NCBI GenBank assembly: GCA_913061345.1 | Contig: CAJXTZ010000003.1 | Location: 10,244 to 74,243, forward strand | Reading direction: 5' to 3' | DNA: 64,000 nucleotides | Source of the DNA: an uncultured Erythrobacter sp. | Lineage (GTDB): Bacteria > Pseudomonadota > Alphaproteobacteria > Sphingomonadales > Sphingomonadaceae | Shown: piece after piece, positions 35,685 to 44,304 of the stretch | Layout of the letters: each line of letters begins with the position of its first letter | How positions within the stretch are numbered: position 1 is the stretch's first letter | Notes under the pieces: generated by a model | What the model was told of the DNA's origin: nothing | The model's database searches: none | The model's input: only the letters and a program-made list of their open reading frames with translations | Made by a program: the position numbers and the translations under genes

Positions 35685-36599
35685 TCAACGCGCCGTCTTA
35701 CGGCGCAGCCATGCCTTTAGTTCGTCGTTCCAATCGGTATCGCTTGAGCGAGGTTTGCGGACTTGGATCGTCCGACCATCCCGGACATAAGCAGCGAGGC
35801 CACGTGTCGCAGCGAGCTCGCCGCCAGCGTCATTGTCCACAAACAGATGAAGCTCGGCCACGCTCTCAGGAATGGCCACGAGGCCAAACCGCTCGTTGCC
35901 TAGTGTAGCCCAGCACGGAATGCCGGTAAGCGCATAGGCTGACATCGCGCTTTCTATTCCCTCGGCAAGTCCAAGCCTGCCAGGAGCCGGTGCAAAGAGG
36001 CGGACAGCAGCTTCGCCGAGAGAACCCAGCGCGCGTTTCGGTTTGTCGAAGGCAGCTTTCGCAGAGGACTGCTGCGACAGGAATGTGCGGTGGATGGCAA
36101 TTGGCCCCTCGTCGAGACTGACCGCTGCAATCATGGCCGGAAGGAAGCGCGTGCGACCCTTGGGCCCAAGCGGTGTTCGAGGATGGAAGCGAAGCGCCGG
36201 GGATGCAGCCAAAAGCCCGCGACTTTCGAGATAGGCCTTTGCGGGACTGGCACGCAACGGATCGGCTTCGCGCCAGATTCTCAGCGCTGCTGCTGACGGC
36301 TTGCGAGACCTGTTTGGCTCGGAGTGATCGGTATTCTTCGAGCCTGAAAATAATGTGGCCGCGCCAAAACCTTCGCCTGCCAGAGCGGAAAGCACGGCCT
36401 GTTGATCGCAGCCCGCAAAGCAATGGAAGAGTATAGCGTGTCGCCCGAGCGACACGCCAAGCGAAGGCGTGCGATCATTATGCGCAGGGCAGCAGGCCAT
36501 GCCCTTTGTTCCCGACCATTTTCCGCCGCGTGATTCGCAAATGTGGCGAGCTGTCTCGGCGAGGGACGAAGTGGGATGAGTTTGGACATACAGAGACAT
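35685..36599 (-). CDS. Toprim-domain primase-like protein (DUF7146-type)
   Basis: 304 residues. An N-terminal CHC2-like zinc finger (CCPAHNDRTPS, then FHCFAGC, about 35-66) is followed by a primase-like middle and a Toprim domain with GLAEGIESAMSAYAL (about 207) and LHLFVDNDAGG (about 244). These ICE and plasmid proteins are thought to prime complementary-strand synthesis of the transferred strand. The start has GAGGAG nine bases upstream. It is the last leading-region gene before plus-strand genes start. Confidence 0.85.
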   Translation of the reverse strand: MSLYVQTHPTSSLAETARHICESRGGKWSGTKGMACCPAHNDRTPSLGVSLGRHAILFHCFAGCDQQAVLSALAGEGFGAATLFSGSKNTDHSEPNRSRKPSAAALRIWREADPLRASPAKAYLESRGLLAASPALRFHPRTPLGPKGRTRFLPAMIAAVSLDEGPIAIHRTFLSQQSSAKAAFDKPKRALGSLGEAAVRLFAPAPGRLGLAEGIESAMSAYALTGIPCWATLGNERFGLVAIPESVAELHLFVDNDAGGELAATRGLAAYVRDGRTIQVRKPRSSDTDWNDELKAWLRRKTAR

Positions 36600-36727
36600 G
36601 CGAGCTCCTCAGCTTGCGAAGTGGCCCCTTCAACACGCCTCCTCTCCTCTCCCTAGGTTAGCATCTGCCGCTTTCCTACAGGCGTATGTTCTATGTATGT
36701 TCCATTTTGATTCGAAGCAATGGAGCA

Positions 36728-37321
36728 ATGAACGAGATGACTGAACCCAAACGTTTGACGAGACTAGCGATCACCCTTGCGGGCTTGATCGTGACTGCGT
36801 TTCACCCAGCCAGTGCTCAGGAGTTCAGCCTCTTCGAACATGCCATCATGCAACCGAAAGGCGAGGAAGTGTCCGTCAGGCAGCACCTCCCTGCAGTCTA
36901 TAAAAGTAATCGAGCAGATGTTTCTTACCGGGAAGGTTTGTACATGGCAGCGATCGCCGAGGCTGAACGCCAATACGGCCTGCCAACCAACTTGCTGCGC
37001 GCTCTGATTTGGACCGAGTCGCGCTTCAATCCAATGGCTGTCAGTCCGGCGGGTGCGGCCGGACTTGCCCAACTCATGCCTGGCACTGCGCGGGAACTGG
37101 GTGTTCGAAATCGACATGATCCCATCGCTTCGATCAACGGCGGCGCGCGCTATCTGCGCGATATGTTAAAACGCTTCGAAGCGGTCCACCTGGCTTTGGC
37201 CGCTTATAATGCCGGTCCGGGTGCTGTGTCCCGATCACAGGGTATTCCGAAAAACGGTGAAACACCGCAGTACGTCAGAACAGTGTTGGCAAGATGGCGC
37301 GCAATTGGCACATACAATTGA
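36728..37321 (+). CDS. Lytic transglycosylase (SLT, VirB1-like)
   Basis: 197 residues from the ATG at 36728; an ATG nine bases later is also possible. A signal peptide ends near PASAQ (about 29). The SLT domain has the catalytic Glu in LIWTESRFNPMAVSPAGAAG (about 97) and LAQLMPGTARELG, then ALAAYNAGPGAV. It opens peptidoglycan for the conjugation channel. The presence of this VirB1-like gene suggests that a T4SS is encoded elsewhere on the element. Confidence 0.92.
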   Translation: MNEMTEPKRLTRLAITLAGLIVTAFHPASAQEFSLFEHAIMQPKGEEVSVRQHLPAVYKSNRADVSYREGLYMAAIAEAERQYGLPTNLLRALIWTESRFNPMAVSPAGAAGLAQLMPGTARELGVRNRHDPIASINGGARYLRDMLKRFEAVHLALAAYNAGPGAVSRSQGIPKNGETPQYVRTVLARWRAIGTYN

Positions 37322-37384
37322 AGAAACGGCCTGATTTATGGCTATTATCTGAGGGGAATTGCATAGTGATCTCGGACGGCGCCA

Positions 37385-37936
37385 GTGAGTGAAGCACCTG
37401 GTGAGCCGTTCGACTTTCGCAAAGCTTTGAAAGCAAAAAAGCGCCGCAAGTGGCGTAGGGAGATTATGTTGGGCTTTGGGGCATTCTCAGTAGTACTCGC
37501 AGCAGGGATGCTGGCGCTGAACTGGCCAGTCGGAAACGCGAGAGTTGCAGACGTCGAGCAACAGCCCCAGACGCTATTTCAACAAGCAAGCTCTCCACTA
37601 TTTGCGATATGCGGCACGGTCAGGCGGACATGTGTCGTCGATGGCGATACTTTTTGGCTTGATGGGAACAAGATCCGCATCGCTGACATCGACACTCCAG
37701 AAATCAGCCAGCCTAGATGCGACTACGAATATGAGCTTGGAATGCGAGCGACATATCGATTGGTCGATCTGCTCAATGTTGGGCCCTTCGAGCTCAGGAC
37801 CATTGGAAACCGGGATGAAGACCAGTACGGGCGCAAACTGCGGGTCGTGATCCGCGATGGTCGGTCACTCGGCGATCAGCTGGTCAGCGAAGGACTAGCG
37901 CGGACCTGGACTGGGAGACGCGAACCTTGGTGCTGA
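37385..37936 (+). CDS. Membrane-anchored thermonuclease-like protein (SNase fold)
   Basis: 183 residues from a GTG at 37385; the ribosome site is weak. An N-terminal basic stretch (KALKAKKRRKWRREI) and a membrane helix (LGFGAFSVVLAAGMLAL, about 30-46) are followed by a staphylococcal-nuclease domain: VVDGDTFWLDG, IADIDTPEI, EDQYGRKLRVV and VSEGLARTW. The active-site Arg/Glu pattern is only partly present, so activity is uncertain. These proteins are common in sphingomonad ICEs. The next gene overlaps its end. Confidence 0.85.
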   Translation: MSEAPGEPFDFRKALKAKKRRKWRREIMLGFGAFSVVLAAGMLALNWPVGNARVADVEQQPQTLFQQASSPLFAICGTVRRTCVVDGDTFWLDGNKIRIADIDTPEISQPRCDYEYELGMRATYRLVDLLNVGPFELRTIGNRDEDQYGRKLRVVIRDGRSLGDQLVSEGLARTWTGRREPWC

Positions 37937-38121
37937 ACCGCGACCAAGAACTTTGGGCTGTGGCGCTGTGGGTTGAAAAGAACCACGGTGCAGCAGGGCC
38001 TGCTTATATGGCAGAGCAAGTCAAACGATTGGCAAACGAGGGCGATGAGGCAGGCGTAGAAACCTGGAAAACAATCGCGGACCGTTTCGATCAGCTCAAA
38101 TGCCAGAACGCCATAAACTGA
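37927..38121 (+). CDS. Small soluble protein (DUF6961-like), 64 aa
   Basis: Starts at TTG 37927 or GTG 37930, overlapping the nuclease stop, with GGGAGACG upstream. The product (DQELWAVALWVEKNHGA, then YMAEQVKRLANEGDEAGVETW) is a helical protein found next to nuclease genes in alphaproteobacterial elements. Function is unknown. Confidence 0.65.
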   Translation: MVLNRDQELWAVALWVEKNHGAAGPAYMAEQVKRLANEGDEAGVETWKTIADRFDQLKCQNAIN

Positions 38122-38133
38122 GGCCTTGTAGCG

Positions 38134-38238
38134 ATGCGCAAATGGCTTGCAGATCTGGGATTCAGGATTGAGTTCGGTTTGCTCACGTCAGTGTCGCTGC
38201 TCGGGATGCTCCTGAGCCTCAAGTCCTGTTTTGGCTGA
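38134..38238 (+). CDS. Candidate 34-aa membrane peptide
   Basis: A short frame from the ATG at 38134 encodes a basic N-terminus (MRKWLADLGFRIEF) and a hydrophobic helix (GLLTSVSLLGMLLSLKSC). It follows the DUF6961-like gene by 12 bases with AGG eight bases before the start. Real expression is uncertain. Confidence 0.3.
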   Translation: MRKWLADLGFRIEFGLLTSVSLLGMLLSLKSCFG

Positions 38239-38259
38239 TTAGCATTGCAATTGATTCGC

Positions 38260-39483
38260 TCAGCCTTTTGCAAATTTGGCCTTTATGACCTTTCCGCCTG
38301 ACCGGAGTTCGTCGAGATAGTCGCTCCACCATTGGGCCATGCGCACCCGCTCGTCCCAGTGCTTGCCCCGGTGGTAGATACCGCGCACGACATTGCTATC
38401 GCCATGCGCCAGTGCGCGCTCGATCGCGTCCGGATTCCAGAGCCCGGACTCGTTCAGAAATGTCGATGCGGTCGCCCTCAAGCCGTGCGCAGTAACTTCC
38501 TCCTTAGAGTAACCCATCCTGCGGAATGCTGCGTTTAGGGAGTTCTCGCTCATCGGGCGCTGCGAGGTGCGTGCCGAGGGAAACACGTAGCCATCCTGGC
38601 CCAGCAATTCAGCGAGGTCGGTTAGATAGCCGACGACTTGCGTCGAAAGCGGAACCGCGTGCGTGCGCCGCGCTTTCATCTTGCCTGCCGGGATTTTCCA
38701 AACCCGGTCTACCAGATCGATCTCGCGCCATTCGGCATGTCGCAGTTCGCCCGGGCGAACAAAGACATGAGGCGCGATCTGCAACGCGAACCTTGTGATC
38801 AGATGGCCGGTGTAGTCGTCTATCGCACGTAAAAGACCACCAAGCTCCTTGGGCTCGAGGATCGCTGCGTAATGCGTAGCCCGCGGCGTGATCAAAGCAC
38901 CCTTGAGCATGCTCGTCGGATCGGATTTGCACCGGGTCGTGGCGACGCCATACCGAAAGACCCTGCCTGCAAAGGAACGAGTCTTCTTTGCAGTCTCGTG
39001 CTTCCCACTGGCTTCCAGACGCTTGAGCGGAGCCAGAACCTCAAACGGCTCAATCTCATGAATTGGCCGGTTGCCGATGACCGGCGCAAGCTGATCGAGG
39101 AAGTAATTTGCCTTGATGATCGTTCCTTCGGCACGGCCATTCTGGACCATCATCTGTTCGATGTATTCGCGGGCAACGGCTTCGAAGGTCTGGGCAGACA
39201 GGAACTCCTCGCGGATCTTTTTCTTCCGTTTGTCGAAGGCAGGATCCCCGCCTGATGCAACGGTCTGCCTTGCTTCGTAGGTCGCGTCACGCGCCTCCTT
39301 AAGGCTGACCTCGGGGTAGCTCCCGATTACGAGCTTCTTCTCGAGCTTGCCGAGCCGGTATCGAAATCGCCAGTGTTTGCCACCGGCTGGGGTAACCTCA
39401 ATATAAAGGCCTCGCTGGTCAGCGACCTTGTAAGGTTTGTCTTTCGTCTTGAGAGCGCGGAGCCGCGTTTCGGTCAGAGGCAT
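38260..39483 (-). CDS. int: Tyrosine recombinase/integrase of the ICE (P4 type)
   Basis: 407 residues from the ATG at 39483. The N-terminal DUF4102 arm-binding domain (MPLTETRLRALKTKDKPYKV, GLYIEVTPAGGKHWRFRY) is followed by a SAM-like core-binding domain and a catalytic domain with RPGELRHAEWREID (first Arg), HGLRATASTFLNE (His-x-x-Arg) and the nucleophile Tyr in VRGIYHRGKHW. It lies immediately beside the 3' end of tRNA-Leu, so it catalyses insertion there. Upstream is a set of GGCCCGCAAA repeats. No excisionase was seen. Confidence 0.95.
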   Translation of the reverse strand: MPLTETRLRALKTKDKPYKVADQRGLYIEVTPAGGKHWRFRYRLGKLEKKLVIGSYPEVSLKEARDATYEARQTVASGGDPAFDKRKKKIREEFLSAQTFEAVAREYIEQMMVQNGRAEGTIIKANYFLDQLAPVIGNRPIHEIEPFEVLAPLKRLEASGKHETAKKTRSFAGRVFRYGVATTRCKSDPTSMLKGALITPRATHYAAILEPKELGGLLRAIDDYTGHLITRFALQIAPHVFVRPGELRHAEWREIDLVDRVWKIPAGKMKARRTHAVPLSTQVVGYLTDLAELLGQDGYVFPSARTSQRPMSENSLNAAFRRMGYSKEEVTAHGLRATASTFLNESGLWNPDAIERALAHGDSNVVRGIYHRGKHWDERVRMAQWWSDYLDELRSGGKVIKAKFAKG

Positions 39484-39540
39484 TTGCGGGCCTTTTCCAA
39501 ATGTGGTTTTCGCAAAGGCCCGCAAAAGGCCCGCAAAAAT
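39482..39540. repeat. Arm-type-like repeats upstream of the ICE integrase
   Basis: AAAGGCCCGCAAA occurs twice in tandem near 39513-39538 and once inverted as TTTGCGGGCCTTTT at 39483. Such clusters next to an integrase gene are typical arm sites bound by the DUF4102 domain. Confidence 0.55.
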
Positions 39541-39649
39541 GTCTGGAACCCCCGAGAACAAACGGGACGATCCGGAACTACCAAAGGGCCAAATCCCTAG
39601 GGTTTCTGCGGGTTTTATAGATTATCTGGGAGAACAAGAGAAGAACAAA

Positions 39650-39736
39650 TGGTGCCCAGAAGAGGACTCGAACCTCCACGCCCTTGCGAGCGCCGCCACC
39701 TGAAGACGGTGCGTCTACCAATTCCGCCATCTGGGC
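39650..39736 (-). tRNA. tRNA-Leu(CAG), ICE attachment site
   Basis: An 87-base tRNA including a coded CCA. The anticodon stem CCGTC/GGCGG encloses TTCAGGT with anticodon CAG, and there is a long class II variable arm (GGCGCTCGCAAGGGCGT). The 3' end faces the ICE integrase, so the element has inserted in the tRNA 3' end and restored the gene. The right-hand sequence is chromosomal. Confidence 0.95.
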
Positions 39737-39991
39737 ACCGGAGCAGCCGGCCATGTGAGTCCGCCTGCAGGTAGGGGCGGGCCGATAGGACAGGTGGTCC
39801 GTCAAGTCAACGCAGGTCATGCTGCCAGGACGCAATTTTCATCTGGCGGACAGTAGGGGAAGCCCGCAAAATCCGGCGCGTTGCCACACTGACTGCAAAG
39901 CAAGGCATTGCCCGAAACATATGCCTTGTGCCAAGGAGAAGGCTGACACTAATTCCGCTGTATTTTGATCCAATTCTTGTCCCAGGTGCCC

Positions 39992-40939
39992 ATGACCAAG
40001 TCATCTCCACTCGAAGGAAAGCTCGTCACTCTAATTGGGGGGAGCGGGTTTATCGGATCTCACGTGGCACAGGATCTGCTCGAGCGTGGCGCCCGTGTTC
40101 GGATTGCCGCCCGTGAGCCGGAGAAGGCCTTCAAACTGAAACCGCTCGCCAATCTGGGCCAACTGCAGTTGGCCCGATGCAATGCAATGGACAGCAACAG
40201 CATCGAAGCCTGCGTTGCAGGTTCTGACGCGGTGGCATATCTGATCGGCACGTTCGAAGGCGATCAACAACGCTTGCAGGCGGATAGTGCAGGGGTCGCA
40301 GCCAGGGCCGCAGCGCAGAATGGAGCAGACAGCTTTGTCTATATTTCCGCGATAGGCGCCAGCCCCGCTGCCGCGACCGGCTATTATTCTACCAAATGCG
40401 ACGGCGAACGACAGGTTTGTGAAGCTTTCCCCAAGGCGACGATCATTCGCCCATCTGTTGTTTTTGGTGAGGAGGCCGGTCTTGTGCCGATGTTTGCCCA
40501 AATGGTGCAGATGATGCCAGTCATGCCGGTTTTCGGTGCAGATTCCAAATTTCAGCTGGTCTGGGTGGCCGATGTTGCCGCCGCTGTCGTCAAGGCATTG
40601 GAAGAACCGGGCAAGCACGGTGGGAAGGTTTTTGAAGCTGCGGGGCCGGACACACTTTCGATGATGAAAATTCACGAAATGATTGCGCAAGGCCAGAATC
40701 GCAAACGCAATTTTTTTCCTATGCCCGACATGCTGGCAAGGCCTTTCGCCGCTTTCCCGCTGACACCGATCAATTCGGATCAGCTCGCCATGCTGGAAAG
40801 CGGCAGCGTTGCCAGCAAGGATGCATTGCAACTTACAAAGCTGGGCATCACGCCAAGGCCGTTGTCACTGTTTCTCGACCGCTGGATGGTGCGTTACCGC
40901 AAGCATGGGCGGTTCGGGCAGAAGCCTGCTATTGGCTAA
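39992..40939 (+). CDS. NAD(P)-binding complex I NDUFA9-like protein
   Basis: 315 residues from the ATG at 39992; an upstream TTG in the same frame has no ribosome site. The atypical SDR nucleotide site TLIGGSGFIGSHVAQ is near residue 15, with RLQADSAGVAARAAAQ, VYISAIGAS, YYSTKCDGERQV and IIRPSVVFGEE following. This is the pattern of the NDUFA9-type accessory subunit of NADH:ubiquinone oxidoreductase in Alphaproteobacteria. It is the first chromosomal gene beside tRNA-Leu. Confidence 0.88.
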   Translation: MTKSSPLEGKLVTLIGGSGFIGSHVAQDLLERGARVRIAAREPEKAFKLKPLANLGQLQLARCNAMDSNSIEACVAGSDAVAYLIGTFEGDQQRLQADSAGVAARAAAQNGADSFVYISAIGASPAAATGYYSTKCDGERQVCEAFPKATIIRPSVVFGEEAGLVPMFAQMVQMMPVMPVFGADSKFQLVWVADVAAAVVKALEEPGKHGGKVFEAAGPDTLSMMKIHEMIAQGQNRKRNFFPMPDMLARPFAAFPLTPINSDQLAMLESGSVASKDALQLTKLGITPRPLSLFLDRWMVRYRKHGRFGQKPAIG

Positions 40940-41070
40940 TCGGACTGCTGGCCGCAAACCGCTCGGATCTTGACCCAGCCACACAGGATATTGGGCTGTG
41001 CAGGGTGGCGCGGCAGGCTGCCCATTGCCTATAGGGCTGGCATCAATTTCCTCAATAAGGTGATTCCTTC

Positions 41071-41724
41071 ATGAAGTTCTTTGTCGATACCGCCGAGATC
41101 GCTGACATCCGTGACCTGGCATCCACTGGCCTCCTGGACGGCGTCACTACCAACCCGTCACTGATCGCGAAATCGGGCCGCGATTTCATGGAAGTGACCA
41201 AGGAAATCTGCGGCATTGTCGATGGCCCGGTCAGCGCAGAGGTGGTCGCGCTTGATCACGAAACGATGATAAAAGAGGCAGAGGTCCTGCGCAAGCTGGC
41301 AGACAATGTCTGCATCAAGGTTCCGCTGACGGTTGACGGGCTGAAGACCTGCAAGGCGCTGACCGATGACGGTACGATGGTGAATGTTACCCTGTGTTTT
41401 TCCGCCAATCAGGCGCTGTTGGCAGCAAAAGCCGGTGCGACATTTGTTTCCCCCTTTGTGGGCCGGCATGACGACAATGGCACTGATGGAATGGATCTCA
41501 TCCGCGACATCCGGCTGATTTATGACAATTATTACTTCGACACTGAAATCCTCGTCGCCAGCGTGCGTCACACCGTCCATGTGCTGGAATCCGCGCGGAT
41601 CGGCGCAGACGTGATGACCGCACCGCCAAAGGTCATCCACGCATTGTTCAACCACGTGCTGACCGACAAGGGCATCGAAGGCTTCCTCGCAGACTGGAAG
41701 AAAACCGGACAATCGATCATCTAG
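41071..41724 (+). CDS. fsa: Transaldolase / fructose-6-phosphate aldolase (TalC/FSA type)
   Basis: 217 residues, the usual length of the short transaldolase subfamily. Key features are [27 protein letters not shown], the Schiff-base Lys in [15 protein letters not shown] (about 86), [18 protein letters not shown] and [11 protein letters not shown]. It interconverts sugar phosphates of the pentose phosphate pathway. It has an AAGGTG ribosome site. Whether it acts as transaldolase or aldolase cannot be decided here. Confidence 0.93.
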   Translation: MKFFVDTAEIADIRDLASTGLLDGVTTNPSLIAKSGRDFMEVTKEICGIVDGPVSAEVVALDHETMIKEAEVLRKLADNVCIKVPLTVDGLKTCKALTDDGTMVNVTLCFSANQALLAAKAGATFVSPFVGRHDDNGTDGMDLIRDIRLIYDNYYFDTEILVASVRHTVHVLESARIGADVMTAPPKVIHALFNHVLTDKGIEGFLADWKKTGQSII

Positions 41725-41820
41725 CTCGCTTTTGCGGGCTGATTGATCCAACCGTCGGCAATTTCCGGCGGGAACAGGTGATGCTGTCCGGCCATTGTCC
41801 GTCCTGAGGGGGGAGGCGAC

Positions 41821-41997
41821 ATTCAGACCATCCTGCAGCTTTTCGTCCAGATTCTGCTCGCGCTATTTGGCGCCATAGGCACAGCCCTGGCGACAGTCGG
41901 CATTGCGGGCCTGCTGTGCGGCGGCGGCGCATTAGGCGGAGGCTGGTGCTGGCGAGTGTGGCGAAAGCGCGGCACAAACCGCCCACCCAAGGAATAG
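41821..41997 (+). CDS. Candidate small membrane protein with non-standard ATT start
   Basis: An open frame without ATG, GTG or TTG near its start encodes a hydrophobic protein (ILQLFVQILLALFGAIGTAL, then VGIAGLLCGGGALGGGW) and a basic end (RVWRKRGTNRPPKE). A very strong GGGGGGAGG sits seven bases before an ATT codon at 41821; a CTG at 41833 is an alternative. The codon pattern fits a real gene, but the start is unusual, so this is offered tentatively. Confidence 0.4.
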   Translation: MQTILQLFVQILLALFGAIGTALATVGIAGLLCGGGALGGGWCWRVWRKRGTNRPPKE

Positions 41998-42003
41998 TTG
42001 TGC

Positions 42004-43629
42004 TTACGTATTCTGTGAATCATTCGCTGCAATCCACTGATCGCGCAGCTTGAACTTCTGGATTTTGCCTGATCCAGTAAGCGGCCACTCGCTGACATTT
42101 TCCCAATAAACCGGGCATTTCTGCGGACTGATCTGAGCGCGGCAATGGCTGCGCAGCGCCTCTGCATCGAAAGCAGCGCCATCTTCCATGCGAACATAGG
42201 CGGCAACCACTTCGCCCAGCATATCATCCGGCACGCCGACCACCGCACATTCTGCAATGCCATCGGCCTCGAGCAGCACATTCTCGATCTCTGCCGGGAA
42301 GAGGTTTTCACCCCCGCGGATAATCATATCTTTTACGCGGCCTGTTATCTTCACAAAACCGCGGTCATCCATTGAACCAAGATCGCCCGTGTGCAGCCAG
42401 CTCTGACCATCGACAGCCTCCGCAGTGGCTTCTGGATCGTCATTATAGCCAAGCATGGTGGCATAGCTGCGCGCCCGGATTTCGCCGATGGTGTTGCAAG
42501 GCAAGAGTTCGTTGGTTCCAAGATCAAAAATGCCTACTTCGCAGCCCAGCGCCGGACGGCCGATGCTTGAGATGATGTCTTCGTCCGTATCATCGGGGCG
42601 CGCGCAAGTGATGAGTGGGCTACTTTCAGTCTGCCCATAAGCTACCTGCACCTTGGCTCCCAAAGTGTCCTTTATGGAGCGGGCCAGTTCGGGGGCTACC
42701 ATGGCACCGCCCATTCCAAATAACTTGAGCGAGGATAGATCGCGCGGCTTCGCCTTTTGCGCCGCCACCATCGCCACTGCCATGGTCGGAACGCAGATCG
42801 TCCAGCTTACCTTTTCACGTTCGAACAGATCAAGCGCGGCATTGGGATCGAATGCCAGCAATGGGCAATAGGTCGATCCCGATTGCAGAGCGCCCAACAC
42901 TCCCATTGAGCATCCCATCGTGTGGAACAGGGGTGTCAGGCCGAGCGTGGCCTGGCCGCCTCCGGTTTTGCCAACCTTCATGAACAAGCGCGCATTGTTG
43001 GTGAGATTGCGATGCGACAGGACTACGCCTTTGGGAAAGCCAGTAGTACCGCTGGTATACTGGATTTGCGCCGGATCATCGGTGTCTACTTCGGGCAGGG
43101 TGCCCGATGGATCGGTGAAGAGAGCAGCCTCATCCTGCATGTCGATGATTTCGCGCAAAGCGGGCAGGTCCTGCGCCACGCTGGCTGCCGTCGCGCCCAT
43201 CGGGTTGCCGCGAAATTCATTTATGAGCAAAAGTCCTGCACTGTTCGATTGGCGCAGAACGAAGTCCAGTTCCCGCTTCTGATAGGCGGGATTGATGGTT
43301 ACAAGCGTCAGCCCTGCCAACGCAGCCGCATATTCGACCAGCACCCATTCAGGCATGTTCGGTCCCCAGACAGCAATCCTCTCACCCGGTTGAAAGCGCG
43401 CCGCCAGGCCCTTGGCCATCCGCTCTGCATCGGTAAGTAATTGCGCATAAGTCCAGCGGCGACCACTGGTGCCGTCGGGCAGCCCTTCGGCCAGGGCGTC
43501 ATAATCGCCGATCGCCGCTCCCTGCGCGCGCAGCAGACCTCCGATCGTGGTGTCGAGCACCTCTTCATCAGCGTAATAGTCACACAAGGCCATATCGAGC
43601 CTGTGCCCCGACCCACCATTATCAGCCAT
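42004..43629 (-). CDS. AMP-binding acyl-CoA synthetase
   Basis: 541 residues from the ATG at 43629 (GGAGAG upstream). The AMP-binding signature IQYTSGTTGFPKGVVLSHRN starts near 185, with YGQTESSPL (about 334), SWLHTGDLGSMDDRGF (about 422) and the adenylation-domain tail GRVKDMIIRGGENLFPAEIE. It activates a fatty or aromatic acid to its CoA thioester. Substrate cannot be told from the sequence; similarity in general layout is to medium-chain or FadD-like enzymes. Confidence 0.9.
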   Translation of the reverse strand: MADNGGSGHRLDMALCDYYADEEVLDTTIGGLLRAQGAAIGDYDALAEGLPDGTSGRRWTYAQLLTDAERMAKGLAARFQPGERIAVWGPNMPEWVLVEYAAALAGLTLVTINPAYQKRELDFVLRQSNSAGLLLINEFRGNPMGATAASVAQDLPALREIIDMQDEAALFTDPSGTLPEVDTDDPAQIQYTSGTTGFPKGVVLSHRNLTNNARLFMKVGKTGGGQATLGLTPLFHTMGCSMGVLGALQSGSTYCPLLAFDPNAALDLFEREKVSWTICVPTMAVAMVAAQKAKPRDLSSLKLFGMGGAMVAPELARSIKDTLGAKVQVAYGQTESSPLITCARPDDTDEDIISSIGRPALGCEVGIFDLGTNELLPCNTIGEIRARSYATMLGYNDDPEATAEAVDGQSWLHTGDLGSMDDRGFVKITGRVKDMIIRGGENLFPAEIENVLLEADGIAECAVVGVPDDMLGEVVAAYVRMEDGAAFDAEALRSHCRAQISPQKCPVYWENVSEWPLTGSGKIQKFKLRDQWIAANDSQNT

Positions 43630-43764
43630 TTCTCTCTCCATTCCAGGCAGGCGTGCTGAAAGCCCCGCCCCGATTGGTCAAGTACTAAAACGGGATCGGC
43701 TTTATGGCCAAGGGAATGCGAACTCTGCATGCGACAGCAGGCCTGTTGCAATTGCGCCGGCCGC

Positions 43765-43800
43765 AAAAAAAAGGCCCCGCCGGCGGATGGACGGCGAGGC
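43765..43800 (-). terminator. Rho-independent terminator after the DUF4168 gene
   Basis: On the minus strand GCCTCGCCG pairs with CGGCGGGGC (one G-T pair) around a nine-base loop and is followed by CTTTTTTTT. It begins 43 bases after the stop codon. Confidence 0.9.
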
Positions 43801-43842
43801 TCAGTAATGCGGCCCTAGGGCTTTATTTTGAATTGGCTCCGG

Positions 43843-44304
43843 TCAGCTGCTGGGCTCCTGACTGTTTGCCTGAACGGCCAGCTGGATGCGCTGGGCAAGT
43901 TCGGCATCATCCCGTGCCGCCATGCCGATGGCCGAATAGGTCTCGGCATCAATCCCGGCTTCAGACACTATTGCCTCTGCGCGCGCCTGCTTGTCGGCAT
44001 CTTCAAGGCTGGTGTCCGCATGCAATTCGCGCATCTGCATTGCCGCAGAGGCAAAAGCCATGACCTGCCCATCAGTAAATGCAGACGCTTCTGCCGAAGG
44101 GCTTTCTGCGGAAGGGCTTTGTGTCGATGGTGTCTGCGTAGGCCCTTCTGCCTGCGATGGCGGAATATCTTCCACCTGGATCGCTTCGGGCGCCTGCGCG
44201 GAGCCGGCCTGTTCGGTGCCGGGAGCGGGAATATCCTGTGCAAAGCCGCTGGTCGCCAGCAGCAGCGCGCCGGTTCCGGCAAGAAATGTAACAGTCTTCT
44301 TCAT
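43843..44304 (-). CDS. Secreted DUF4168-domain protein
   Basis: 153 residues from the ATG at 44304 with GGAG ten bases upstream. A signal peptide (MKKTVTFLAGTGALLLATS) is followed by a Pro/Gln/Ser-rich linker with repeats of SPSAESPSAEA type and the DUF4168 region (FTDGQVMAFASAAMQM, then AIGMAARDDAELAQRIQ). It should be periplasmic; its function is unknown. Confidence 0.85.
   Translation of the reverse strand: MKKTVTFLAGTGALLLATSGFAQDIPAPGTEQAGSAQAPEAIQVEDIPPSQAEGPTQTPSTQSPSAESPSAEASAFTDGQVMAFASAAMQMRELHADTSLEDADKQARAEAIVSEAGIDAETYSAIGMAARDDAELAQRIQLAVQANSQEPSS

Larger units (their letters stand above)
1..39649. mobile_element. Integrative conjugative element (partial; left end outside window)
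   Basis: A block of conjugation, leading-region and defence genes lies next to tRNA-Leu(CAG), with a P4-type tyrosine integrase (38260-39483) between cargo and tRNA. The relaxase (MobF class), coupling protein, relaxosome protein, ParB, ssb, ArdC and a VirB1-like transglycosylase are seen directly. The mating-pair channel genes are not in the window, so they lie to the left or are missing, and the element could be mobilizable rather than self-transmissible. The tRNA 3'-end repeat that would mark the far end was not found here, so the element must continue left of position 1. To the right of the tRNA the gene content changes to housekeeping genes. Confidence 0.85.

Noticed and set aside
40031..40831. 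A 266-codon minus-strand frame
   Set aside because: Antisense to the NDUFA9-like gene, which has a clear nucleotide-binding site and better context.
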